A stretch of DNA of 64,000 nucleotides from Roseovarius sp. MMSF_3359 (GTDB lineage Bacteria; Pseudomonadota; Alphaproteobacteria; Rhodobacterales; Rhodobacteraceae). Made by a program: the position numbers and the translations under genes. The notes under the pieces were generated by a model that saw only the letters and a list, made by a program, of their open reading frames with translations, ran no database searches and had not been told where the DNA came from. The stretch covers positions 186,001 to 250,000 of the forward strand of contig NZ_JASHJC010000005.1 of NCBI RefSeq assembly GCF_030733385.1, in the 5' to 3' direction. This document shows positions 56,185 to 64,000 of this stretch, piece after piece (within the stretch, counting starts at the first letter, position 1; every line of letters starts with the position of its first letter).

Positions 56185-58269
56185 CTAACGGCGTGGCCGG
56201 TCCTTGTCTGCGAGGTCGATCAACTCTCGGCTGAAAATCTGCCGCGCAACCTCATCCGGGTCACCCTCGAAATTGCGCGCGGCCATGTGACCGGCATAAA
56301 CCGCATCGGCGATCAGACCCGGTTGCGCCGCGTCCCCGATCAACTCCAGCGTCCTGAACGGCGTGCCGTCCGCATCCTGTCGTCGCTGCAACGCGTCAAA
56401 GAGCGCGACCTCGCGCTGCCGTTCGGTCACCAGCACCACCGCGGCACAGGGAAGAGACGTCTCGGCCCCGGAATAGGTGCAAGCGACGTCGCAGGACGAT
56501 GCCCCGATGGCAGTCACGGCGTGATTTGCCATGATCCTGACGCCCCGCGCGATCAGGGATTTCTGAATGCGGGTCTGTTCCAGCGTGTTTTCCGTCCATG
56601 GCGAGACAATGGGAGATGGCGTCACCAGAGTCACCTCGTGTCCCGCCACGCTCAGATGATCGGCCAGCACGCCGCCAAGGTAGATCTGATCGTCGTCATA
56701 AATCACGACTGGGCCGCATGTGGGGAGGTGCCCTTCCATGATATCATCCGGTGTCAGGATCGCCATCCCCTCGGCCATCGGCAGCGGTTTGCGGCGATGA
56801 CGGCCGACGCCATCGCGCCGCCACCGCGCGCCCGTCGCCACAAAGACGTTGGGGATGCCAAGGCCCACGATATCATCGGCAGTGAGCGCACTTTCCCGAT
56901 AGATCGAGACATTTGCACGCTGTTGCAGGTCATGGATCCGATGATCCGCGACCCGCTTCCACGCCCCGAGGCCGTGCAGCCCGGCCTCCCGCGCGGCGCG
57001 GCCGCCAAGTTGGCCGGTACCCTCCGCCAGGGTCACCTCATAACCGCGTTTTGCCAGTTGCATGGCGCATTCAAGGCCCGCAGGCCCTGCGCCGACCACC
57101 AATGCGGCGTCTTCACGAACCTTGGGGGCGATTTTCTCGGGATGCCAGCCACGCCGCCATTCCTCGCCCATGGTCGGATTCTGGGTGCAGCGGATCGGGA
57201 TGCAGAGATTGTCGCAGGACACGCAAATATTACACCCGATACATTCGCGGATCTCGTCGATCCGTCCTTCTTCGATCTTCCGCGGCAGGAACGGATCAGC
57301 AATCGAGGGCCGCGCGGCACCGATGAAATCCAGAACACCCTTGCGGACCAGCGACGCCATCATGTCCGGTGAGGTAAACCGCCCGACCCCCACGACCGGC
57401 TTGGTCGTCACCTGTTTGACGAAGTCGATATAGGGGTTCTGATAACCCTCGTTCGGCTCAAAACGCGAGGTGGCGGAGTCGTTGGACCAGTCCGAGACAT
57501 TCACATCCCAGAGATCCGGCATTTCAGCCAACATCTCCACCACGGCGCGGCCTTCTTCCGCCGCCTGCATGCCGTCGCTTCCACTCATCTCATCGACCGC
57601 GAACCGCATGGCGATGGCGCATGTGTCGCCGACCGCCTCGCAAGTCTCCTCCAGCACTTCGCGCAGGAGCCGCACACGGTTTTCCAATGACCCGCCATAT
57701 TCATCCATCCGGTCGTTCAGGTCCGGCAGGAGGAAATGATGCAAGAGTGTCATGCGATGCCCGGCATAGACGTAAACGATATCGAACCCCGCGTCCCTGG
57801 CTCGCCGCGCGGCGTCGCGATGCCATTGGCGGAAGGCGCGAATGTCGGATTTGTCCATGGCGCGGGCCTGCCGCGGGCTTAGGCCATGAACGACCGCATC
57901 AGACGGGGCCAGGATCGGGGCGCGAGTGACCTGATTGGCGACGTGATAGCCGTTATGGGCCAACTCGATTCCCGCCAGCGATCCGGCCTCGTGGATCGCC
58001 TCCGTCACCAGTTGCAAAGGCGGCAGGTCGTTATCGTCCCACAGCCGATGCTCGGGAAAGGGTGACAGATCCGATGTCGGGTGGATTTCAGTTTCCTGAT
58101 TGCACACCACGCCCCAACCGCCCTCGGCCTTGATCCGGCGTAACGTCGCCTCGGCCTGCGGATGCAAATGTCCCATCCCGGTACAATGCGGCACCTGATA
58201 AAACCGGTTTTTGGCGGTAACAGGGCCGATTTTCACCGGTTCGAACAGGATGGAATAGGGGTCATTCAT
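56185..58269 (-). CDS. Flavoprotein of the trimethylamine/dimethylamine/histamine dehydrogenase family
   Basis: 694 residues from ATG 58269. The domain order equals that of trimethylamine dehydrogenase: an old-yellow-enzyme barrel with the NRFYQVPHC motif (Cys29, the site of 6-S-cysteinyl FMN), a 4Fe-4S motif C343-x2-C346-x2-C349 with C361, and a two-dinucleotide-fold C-terminal half starting VVGAGPAGLECAMQLAKRGYEV. The TMADH aromatic bowl is not kept: the Tyr60 position is Glu59, and the Trp355 region is replaced by a Cys-rich CDNLCIP. It probably oxidises a different amine or demethylates another N-methyl compound. On the same strand and 199 bp upstream of ugpB. I prefer 'amine dehydrogenase family' to a named substrate. 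Confidence 0.85.
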   Translation of the reverse strand: MNDPYSILFEPVKIGPVTAKNRFYQVPHCTGMGHLHPQAEATLRRIKAEGGWGVVCNQETEIHPTSDLSPFPEHRLWDDNDLPPLQLVTEAIHEAGSLAGIELAHNGYHVANQVTRAPILAPSDAVVHGLSPRQARAMDKSDIRAFRQWHRDAARRARDAGFDIVYVYAGHRMTLLHHFLLPDLNDRMDEYGGSLENRVRLLREVLEETCEAVGDTCAIAMRFAVDEMSGSDGMQAAEEGRAVVEMLAEMPDLWDVNVSDWSNDSATSRFEPNEGYQNPYIDFVKQVTTKPVVGVGRFTSPDMMASLVRKGVLDFIGAARPSIADPFLPRKIEEGRIDEIRECIGCNICVSCDNLCIPIRCTQNPTMGEEWRRGWHPEKIAPKVREDAALVVGAGPAGLECAMQLAKRGYEVTLAEGTGQLGGRAAREAGLHGLGAWKRVADHRIHDLQQRANVSIYRESALTADDIVGLGIPNVFVATGARWRRDGVGRHRRKPLPMAEGMAILTPDDIMEGHLPTCGPVVIYDDDQIYLGGVLADHLSVAGHEVTLVTPSPIVSPWTENTLEQTRIQKSLIARGVRIMANHAVTAIGASSCDVACTYSGAETSLPCAAVVLVTERQREVALFDALQRRQDADGTPFRTLELIGDAAQPGLIADAVYAGHMAARNFEGDPDEVARQIFSRELIDLADKDRPRR

Positions 58270-58385
58270 GGGGTGGCAGCCTTTGGGAAAACCTGACCAA
58301 AGACTGACCAAGTGCCGGTGCGCCTGTCAATCGCCTCGACCGCTGCTGTCCGCGGCTCCCGCCCGATTTGGCGCGTGGCAACCGC

Positions 58386-59873
58386 CTATTGCTTGACGGT
58401 CTCGACGTCTTCTTCATCGACCAGTTCGGCATCCGGCACATCGGGATCCGACACCGGCACGGTATTGTCTTCGCCCTCATCGCCGGTCTGATCTTCGATG
58501 GCCCCCACGATCAGCGGCAACATCTCGACCCCGGTCGAACTGCTCACCGGTGCCGCGGGCGGCGCGGTACAACTCAGCGTATCGAAGGACTGGCAATTGT
58601 CGCAGGCTGGCACCCACTCCGCGTGGATATGATGGCAATTGTCGCAGACCCATTGCGGTCCCCGCGGCGCCGACAGCGCCCGCGCCAGCCACCCTTTGAC
58701 CACCGCGTCGGACGCGCCCTCACCCCGTTCGACCGCCGCCATGATCGTCAAGGCGCGGGCATCCGGATCCACCTCGGCCAGATCCCCAAGCGCCCGGCGG
58801 GCGGCGGGGAAATCCTCGGCAGCGATATGAAGCTCCGCTTCGAGCAGTTTGGTCTCACGGTCTTCAGGGTGGGTCCTGAGCAGTTTAGCAAACCGCTTCA
58901 GCCGTGCCTGCGGCGTCTCATCCGGCTCTATTTCAGCGAAAACCGCGGCCAGGTCCGGGTGCGGCCGGGCATCCCATGCCTTCTTGATGACCCGCGCGGC
59001 GTATCTGTTTGACCCTTTTTCGATATACCCCCGCGCGGCCAGAACGGCGGCGGGGATCAGGTCGGGCGACAAACGATTGGCTTCGATCGCGGCTTCGCGG
59101 GCCTCGATATCGTTCCCTTCGTCCAGGATATCGCGCGCCTCGGAGAGCGCCAGAACCGCATCGCGCCGCTTGTGCACATCGCGCGGCAGCGTGCCATGTT
59201 TGAGCTTGGCGTTGAGCGTCTTGCGCGCGCCGGTCCAATCTTCGTTCTGCGCCTGGAGGGTGAGCAGTGTATCCTGGATCTCGGCATGTTTCGGCTTCAG
59301 CGCAAAGGCCGTCTCAGCCAGTTTCAACGCCGTGTCCGTGTCGCCATCGGCAAGTTTCTGGCGCAGGATCCCACGCACACCCACAAACCGCGTCCGTTCG
59401 TTTTTCAGCAGCCGCTTATAGACCTCTTCGGCCTTGCGCCGGTTGCCAGACATCTCCGCGGCCTGCGCGGTAATCAGGTTGGTCAGCTCCGGTTTGCGCA
59501 GATAGCGTTCCGCGCGGCTGGCCTTGGACATGGCCAACTCCCCCTCGCCAGAGGCAAGCGCCATCATGCCATCGGACAAGGCCTGGTAGCCCTTTTGCTG
59601 CCGGTTACGGTCGAAATACCGCGAAATTGCGGTTTCGTCGCCGTTGATGAACCGCAGGACCGCCACCAGAAGAGAGGCCAGTTTCAGGAAAACCCAGATC
59701 GCGACAATCAGGGCCAGAAGGGCAACAACGGCGGTGATCGGTGTCAGGTTCAATTCCTGCCCGGCCATCACGATCCGGACGCCCCCTTCAAGCTCCAGCA
59801 GGTAACCCGCGCCAAAGGCCGCTGCCGCGACAAGGGCAATGAAAACAACTATCTTGGTAATCGACCACAGCAT
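58386..59873 (-). CDS. hemY: HemY-domain TPR membrane protein
   Basis: 495 residues. Two N-terminal hydrophobic segments (ITKIVVFIALVAAAAFGAGYLLEL and ITAVVALLALIVAIWVFLKL) precede helical TPR-like repeats typical of the proteobacterial HemY N-domain family, an inner-membrane protein linked to haem biosynthesis but of unclear function and unrelated to protoporphyrinogen oxidase. The C-terminus carries a small zinc-finger-like cysteine set (WVCDNCHHIHAEWVPACDNCQSFDTL) and an acidic tail. Third gene after hemD and the mitofilin-like gene, 19 bp downstream. Confidence 0.88.
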   Translation of the reverse strand: MLWSITKIVVFIALVAAAAFGAGYLLELEGGVRIVMAGQELNLTPITAVVALLALIVAIWVFLKLASLLVAVLRFINGDETAISRYFDRNRQQKGYQALSDGMMALASGEGELAMSKASRAERYLRKPELTNLITAQAAEMSGNRRKAEEVYKRLLKNERTRFVGVRGILRQKLADGDTDTALKLAETAFALKPKHAEIQDTLLTLQAQNEDWTGARKTLNAKLKHGTLPRDVHKRRDAVLALSEARDILDEGNDIEAREAAIEANRLSPDLIPAAVLAARGYIEKGSNRYAARVIKKAWDARPHPDLAAVFAEIEPDETPQARLKRFAKLLRTHPEDRETKLLEAELHIAAEDFPAARRALGDLAEVDPDARALTIMAAVERGEGASDAVVKGWLARALSAPRGPQWVCDNCHHIHAEWVPACDNCQSFDTLSCTAPPAAPVSSSTGVEMLPLIVGAIEDQTGDEGEDNTVPVSDPDVPDAELVDEEDVETVKQ

Positions 59874-59892
59874 TACGCTTGCCCTCTCGGTA

Positions 59893-61146
59893 TCAATTTA
59901 GCTTCGCGCTCAATTCCTGCGCGGCGGAAACGGCATCCTTGCGGCTTTGGACCTGGCCGGTCCAACCCGCCAACTCTGCGCGGCCTTCATCGGGAAGGGC
60001 TTCGATCTCGGCCAGGGCATCGGCAAGTCGGCCTTCGCGCACCGCCGCCTCAACCCGCGACAGAACCGCGTCGGGATCGTTGCCCTCACGCGGCTCCAGT
60101 GACCTCGCCCCAAGTTGCGTCCGCAAAAACGCACCAAATCCGCTGCCTTCGGTGTCTCCGGCGGCATCCCGTGATGCCGACAGCGCGGCGCGGGCCGCAT
60201 CCGGGAAACTCTCCTGCAGCGCCGTCAAAGAGGCCACGCCGCCCGAGGCAGGTTGCGCCAGCGCGTCCGGCACGGCTACGCCCAACCCTTCGAGATCCGC
60301 AAGTGCCGCATCATACCCCGTCCCGGCATCCAGCGCCGTCATGACCCGGGTCAGCGCCGCCCGCTGCAACGTCGCCTGCGCGGCAGCCTGGGCGTTTTCT
60401 TCGAGGATCGCAGAATGTTCGGTCATCGCATCGACCGCGGCACGCAGGTTATCGAGTTCCTGCTGCTGCGCGGCCAGCGCCGCACCAGAGGCGCCGTCGC
60501 CAACCGGCTCGCTGGCAAGATTCGACAAGCGTGACTCCAGCTCGGTCATACGGTCCGCTAGGCCGGCAATGGCCGCCTGATTGTCTGATTGCGCATCCTC
60601 AAGACCGCTAAGGTCACCCCCCAGTTCAAGCGCCTCGGCCCGGCTGGTCAAATCGGACAACAGGGCCGTCTGATCGTCGATCTTACGCTGCAATTCCGCG
60701 ATCAGGGCCTGATCCGCGCCGGGTTCCGGCAGCACGAAACGCGCCAGGCCAAAACCAATCGCGGCCGCAACCAGCCCGCCCAGAACCATGGGTACGAAGC
60801 CGCCCTGCCGAATGACAACGGGTTCGGGTGCCGGACGCGGCGCGGGTGCATCCTCGGCGGCATAAGCCGTCGTACCCTCGGTGTCATCTTCGGATTTGTG
60901 CTCGGCCGGGTCGGGTTGCTCTTCGGCGTTTTCGGCATCCTCAGCGGCCGTTTCATCGTCTGCGTGTTCGATTTCCGCCCCGGGCTCCTCGGGCGCTTCA
61001 ACCGGATCGGTTTCCTCTACGATCTCGGCATCTACCACGTCTTCGATGGGTTTCTGGTCGCTCTCGGGAACTTCGGTCGCATCATCAGCGGCCATTTCTT
61101 CGACCTCGGATTTCTCAACCTTCGAAGATTTCTTTTTATTCGCCAA
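59893..61146 (-). CDS. Mitofilin-like inner-membrane protein (COG4223)
   Basis: 417 residues from TTG 61146, with GGGTGG 6 bases upstream. A ~105-residue highly acidic, alanine/glutamate-rich cytoplasmic part leads to one membrane helix (VPMVLGGLVAAAIGFGLARFVLP). A long periplasmic coiled coil (ALIAELQRKIDDQTALLSDLTSRAEALELG...) and a C-terminal mitofilin-type domain follow. Alphaproteobacterial members are homologues of Mic60, which shapes cristae and, in purple bacteria, intracytoplasmic membranes. The position between hemD and hemY is conserved in the family. Bacterial function: membrane shaping or contact sites. Confidence 0.85.
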   Translation of the reverse strand: MANKKKSSKVEKSEVEEMAADDATEVPESDQKPIEDVVDAEIVEETDPVEAPEEPGAEIEHADDETAAEDAENAEEQPDPAEHKSEDDTEGTTAYAAEDAPAPRPAPEPVVIRQGGFVPMVLGGLVAAAIGFGLARFVLPEPGADQALIAELQRKIDDQTALLSDLTSRAEALELGGDLSGLEDAQSDNQAAIAGLADRMTELESRLSNLASEPVGDGASGAALAAQQQELDNLRAAVDAMTEHSAILEENAQAAAQATLQRAALTRVMTALDAGTGYDAALADLEGLGVAVPDALAQPASGGVASLTALQESFPDAARAALSASRDAAGDTEGSGFGAFLRTQLGARSLEPREGNDPDAVLSRVEAAVREGRLADALAEIEALPDEGRAELAGWTGQVQSRKDAVSAAQELSAKLN

Positions 61147-61195
61147 CGTCAGCCACCCTTTTCGAATCTCGCACCGCTACGACACCTCAACGACC

Positions 61196-61927
61196 TTACT
61201 GCGCCCGTTTTCCTGTCTCAAGCGACTTCCCCTGATCGACCAGCCGCTGGATCACATCCAGCATCGCGGCGGCATCGGGCCGTTCGGCCACGATGAGTTC
61301 ACCATCAAAGCCATCCGGCACCATCGCAGCCACCGCAGCACTCAGGGCAACAACAGTCATTTTAGGTCGCCCCTTGCCATTGGCGAAGAATAATTGCGCG
61401 GTGCGGGGCGAGAACAGGGGAAGAATGACCGGTCCATCCCCCCGAAGCAGCCGTTGCGCCTGATCTGACAGCGGATTCGGCACCTGCCGGTAAAGCACCG
61501 CCTCACTTGTTGGAATGCCACTTGCGCCAAGCCGCCGTGCAATATCGCCCACGGATCGGTCACCCCGGATATGCAGGCACGGACCGGTCACGGCGTCCGA
61601 TTGCACGCGCACGACCAGATCATCCGCGGCGCCCGAGGATGAAATTGCGGTCAGCCCATGATCGCGCGCCACCTGCGCCGTCGCGTCACCCACGCAATAG
61701 CAGGTGATATCGCGCCGGTCGCTGGCCCTTGCAAAAGCCTCGACACCATTGCGCGAGGTGAAGATCAGCCGTGTGATGCCGTCCAGATCGGGCAATTCCC
61801 CGGCAAAAACAATCTTCAACAGCGGTGAGATTTCGATGGCGACGCCACATCCGACCCGCTGCCTGATCGCGTCGGCAAACAGCGCGCCTGCCGGGTCGGG
61901 CCGGGTGATCAGGATCGTGGGCGTCAT
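61196..61927 (-). CDS. hemD: Uroporphyrinogen-III synthase
   Basis: 243 residues from ATG 61927; the longer frame to 62092 crosses into the divergent tsaD gene. The family is poorly conserved, but the start TILITRPDPAG, FTSRNGVEAFA, CYCVGDATAQVARDHG and ILPLFSPRTAQLF are characteristic of HemD. It closes hydroxymethylbilane with ring-D inversion. Operon hemD / mitofilin-like / hemY. The 72-bp gap to tsaD carries both promoters. Confidence 0.88.
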   Translation of the reverse strand: MTPTILITRPDPAGALFADAIRQRVGCGVAIEISPLLKIVFAGELPDLDGITRLIFTSRNGVEAFARASDRRDITCYCVGDATAQVARDHGLTAISSSGAADDLVVRVQSDAVTGPCLHIRGDRSVGDIARRLGASGIPTSEAVLYRQVPNPLSDQAQRLLRGDGPVILPLFSPRTAQLFFANGKGRPKMTVVALSAAVAAMVPDGFDGELIVAERPDAAAMLDVIQRLVDQGKSLETGKRAQ

Positions 61928-61999
61928 CAAAGCTCTGGTGTTGTTTGCCGGACGCTCCGGTGATACCTGCCAGAGGGGCAACACGCAACGGGCGACCAA

Positions 62000-63097
62000 A
62001 TGAGCACGGCGCTGACACTTCTGGGGCTTGAAAGCAGCTGCGACGATACGGCGGCAGCGGTGGTGCGGATCGTACCGGGCCAGCCCGCGCAAATCCTGTC
62101 ATCCGTCGTTCATGGGCAGGAAAGCCTGCATGCAGATTTCGGCGGTGTTGTCCCCGAAATCGCCGCACGTGCCCATGCCGAAAAACTCGATATTTGCGTG
62201 AAACAGTGTCTAACTGAAGCCGATTGCGGCCTTGACGATCTCGATGCCGTGGCAGTGACTGCAGGGCCGGGGTTGATCGGTGGCGTGATGTCCGGTATCA
62301 TGTGCGCCAAGGGGATTGCGGCGGGGGCCGGTCTGCCCCTCGTGGGGGTCAATCACCTGGCCGGGCATGCCCTAACGCCGCGCCTGACGGACAACGTGCC
62401 TTATCCCTATCTCATGCTGCTGGTTTCTGGCGGGCATTGCCAGCTCCTGATCGTTCGCGGCCCTGATGATTTCACCCGTTTGGGCGGCACCATCGATGAC
62501 GCCCCCGGTGAGGCATTTGACAAGACGGCGCGCCTTCTGGGCCTGCCACAGCCCGGGGGGCCTTCGGTAGAGCGCGCCGCCACCAAGGGTGATGCCACGC
62601 GGTTCAGGTTTCCCCGCCCCCTGCTCGACCGCGACGGGTGTGACATGTCCTTTTCCGGTCTCAAGACCGCTTTGCTGCGCACCCGCGATCAGGTTGTGAC
62701 GGAGAAAAGCGGCCTATCGCGCCAGGATCGCGCCGACCTCTGCGCCGGGTTTCAGTCGGCAGTGGCGGATGTGCTGGTTGAGAAAACACGCCGGGCGCTG
62801 GCGCTTTATCTCGCCGAGAAACCGGGAGTGGCCAGTCTGGCCGTCGCCGGGGGTGTTGCGGCAAATAGGGCGATTCGAGGTGGGTTAGAGACTGTTTGCG
62901 CCACGGCAGGTTGTCAGTTTATGTCGCCTCCACTCGCGCTCTGCACCGATAACGCGGCGATGATCGCCTATGCCGGGGCCGAATTGTTTTCAGTAGGTCA
63001 GCGCGACGACATGACCCTTGCCGCGCGGCCCCGATGGCCCCTGGATAAATCCAGCCCCGCGCTGCTTGGAAGCGGCAAGAAGGGGGCCAAGGCATGA
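62000..63097 (+). CDS. tsaD: tRNA N6-adenosine threonylcarbamoyltransferase
   Basis: 365 residues, full length. The family start [15 protein letters not shown], the metal-binding NHLAGHALT and [10 protein letters not shown] blocks, and [21 protein letters not shown] are all present. The enzyme transfers the threonylcarbamoyl group to A37 of ANN-decoding tRNAs with TsaB/TsaE, an essential step; MtaB at 9.5 kb can then add the methylthio group. Overlaps gpsA by 4 bases. Confidence 0.96.
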   Translation: MSTALTLLGLESSCDDTAAAVVRIVPGQPAQILSSVVHGQESLHADFGGVVPEIAARAHAEKLDICVKQCLTEADCGLDDLDAVAVTAGPGLIGGVMSGIMCAKGIAAGAGLPLVGVNHLAGHALTPRLTDNVPYPYLMLLVSGGHCQLLIVRGPDDFTRLGGTIDDAPGEAFDKTARLLGLPQPGGPSVERAATKGDATRFRFPRPLLDRDGCDMSFSGLKTALLRTRDQVVTEKSGLSRQDRADLCAGFQSAVADVLVEKTRRALALYLAEKPGVASLAVAGGVAANRAIRGGLETVCATAGCQFMSPPLALCTDNAAMIAYAGAELFSVGQRDDMTLAARPRWPLDKSSPALLGSGKKGAKA

Positions 63098-64000
63098 TTT
63101 ACGTGTTTGGAGCAGGTGCCTTTGGGACCGCGCTGGCGATCTCGATTGCCGGGAATGGTCCGGTCACCCTCTGGGCGCGGGATGCAGAAAACGCCACCGA
63201 AATAGGCAAAACCCGTGAAAACGCCGCGCGTCTGCCCGGTGCGGCCCTTCCTGCGCCAATGAACGTCACCGCGGAGATGCCGCAGGTGACAGCCACCGAT
63301 ATCTGCCTCTTGTCGGTCCCGACACAGAAACTCCGTGGTTTTTTGACCGAGCACGGTGAACACCTCTCCGATGCGCATCTGGTCGCGTGCTGCAAGGGCG
63401 TCGAGCATGGAACCGGTCTGGGGCCGGTTGAGATCATCGCCGAAATCGTGCCAACAGCGGTCCCTGCGATGTTGACCGGGCCGAGCTTTGCCCATGACAT
63501 TGCCAAGGGAATGCCCACGGCCCTGACCCTCGCCTGTGCCGATGACGCAGCAGGGGAGGTGCTGCAGCAGGCGCTGACCACTCCCAATCTACGGCTTTAC
63601 CGCACCACCGACACCATAGGCGCGCAATTGGGCGGTGCTTTGAAGAATGTCGTGGCGATTGCCTGCGGCGCGGCGATGAGCGCAGGCCTGGGCGAAAGCG
63701 CGCGAGCAGCCTTGATGACCCGCGGTTTCGCCGAAATGTCGCGTATGGCCGCCGCGTTGGGGGCCGAACCGGACACGCTCGCTGGTCTTTCCGGCTTCGG
63801 CGATCTGACGCTGACCTGCACCTCGGAACAATCCCGAAATTACCGTTTTGGGCAGAGTTTGGGTCGAAACGAGCCTTTTGACGCCGCGATCACGGTTGAA
63901 GGCGTGGCGACCGCCCGAGCGGTGCAGGAACAGGCCAACGCGATGACAATCGACATGCCGATCACCGACACGGTCGTGGCCCTGACAGATGGAAAATTGC
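63094..64000 (+). CDS. gpsA: Glycerol-3-phosphate dehydrogenase [NAD(P)+] (3' end cut by window)
   Basis: About 302 of the ~320 residues are visible; the frame is open to base 64000. The NAD(P)-binding [10 protein letters not shown], substrate and catalytic region [12 protein letters not shown] (with the conserved Lys) and [34 protein letters not shown] are diagnostic. It makes glycerol-3-phosphate for phospholipid synthesis. ATG 63094 overlaps the tsaD stop. Confidence 0.96.
   Translation, partial: MIYVFGAGAFGTALAISIAGNGPVTLWARDAENATEIGKTRENAARLPGAALPAPMNVTAEMPQVTATDICLLSVPTQKLRGFLTEHGEHLSDAHLVACCKGVEHGTGLGPVEIIAEIVPTAVPAMLTGPSFAHDIAKGMPTALTLACADDAAGEVLQQALTTPNLRLYRTTDTIGAQLGGALKNVVAIACGAAMSAGLGESARAALMTRGFAEMSRMAAALGAEPDTLAGLSGFGDLTLTCTSEQSRNYRFGQSLGRNEPFDAAITVEGVATARAVQEQANAMTIDMPITDTVVALTDGKL

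Noticed and set aside
56185..58269. Naming the flavoprotein trimethylamine dehydrogenase
   Set aside because: Cofactor sites agree but the substrate aromatic bowl is not conserved, so the name would overstate the evidence.

Overview
The window looks like the chromosome of a marine-type alphaproteobacterium of the Rhodobacteraceae (Roseobacter group). This rests on high GC, a petABC (Rieske, cytochrome b, cytochrome c1) operon, the hemD / mitofilin-like / hemY run divergent from tsaD-gpsA, a Hint-domain secreted protein, a complete ugp glycerol-3-phosphate importer, and many GTG and TTG starts with good ribosome binding sites. No IS element, integrase, phage gene or CRISPR array is visible. 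The two ends cut a LacI-type regulator (left) and gpsA (right).

Layout. 0-11.8 kb is mostly housekeeping: regulator fragment, Hint protein, maleate isomerase-like protein, the bc1 complex, an outer-membrane barrel, a class A beta-lactamase, two glutathione transferases, a PaiB-like flavoprotein, mtaB, dapF and tRNA-Lys. 11.8-14.3 kb is patchy, with a kptA remnant, a drug/metabolite exporter and its Lrp-type regulator. 14.3-17.7 kb holds a kinase/class III aminotransferase fusion divergent from an agmatinase-family ureohydrolase. 18.0-23.4 kb is a ferric-siderophore uptake operon (reductase, AraC regulator, TonB receptor, RhtX/FptX-like permease) with no biosynthetic genes. 23.8-27.3 kb is one large SF1 helicase-PLD protein resembling the single-gene Mokosh type II phage defence. 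27.8-36.5 kb is a reductive N-heterocycle (nicotinate-type) catabolic locus: a molybdenum hydroxylase, 6-hydroxynicotinate reductase, enamidase, an ApbE-like UPF0280 protein, two DUF1185 paralogues and a MarR regulator. Near-identical operator candidates lie in front of both transcription units.

36.7-40.5 kb has a sulfotransferase-like protein, an MHYT-GGDEF-EAL protein and a small ORF. 40.9-51.7 kb is a signalling block on one strand: a REC-kinase, a 2089-residue soluble hybrid kinase built on eleven exact 276-bp HAMP-type repeats, CheR, CheB, a second REC-kinase and a lone receiver. The hybrid kinase, CheR, CheB and second kinase genes all overlap, so they are probably translationally coupled. 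51.8-56 kb is ugpBAEC. 56.2-58.3 kb encodes a trimethylamine-dehydrogenase-family flavoprotein with an altered substrate pocket. 58.4-64 kb is conserved haem/envelope and tRNA-modification genes.

The strongest leads are the HAMP-array kinase with dedicated CheR/CheB, the ApbE-like protein as a possible flavin transferase for the reductase, the paired MarR operators, and the helicase-PLD protein. All functions are inferred from sequence reading alone; no database search or structure prediction was run.
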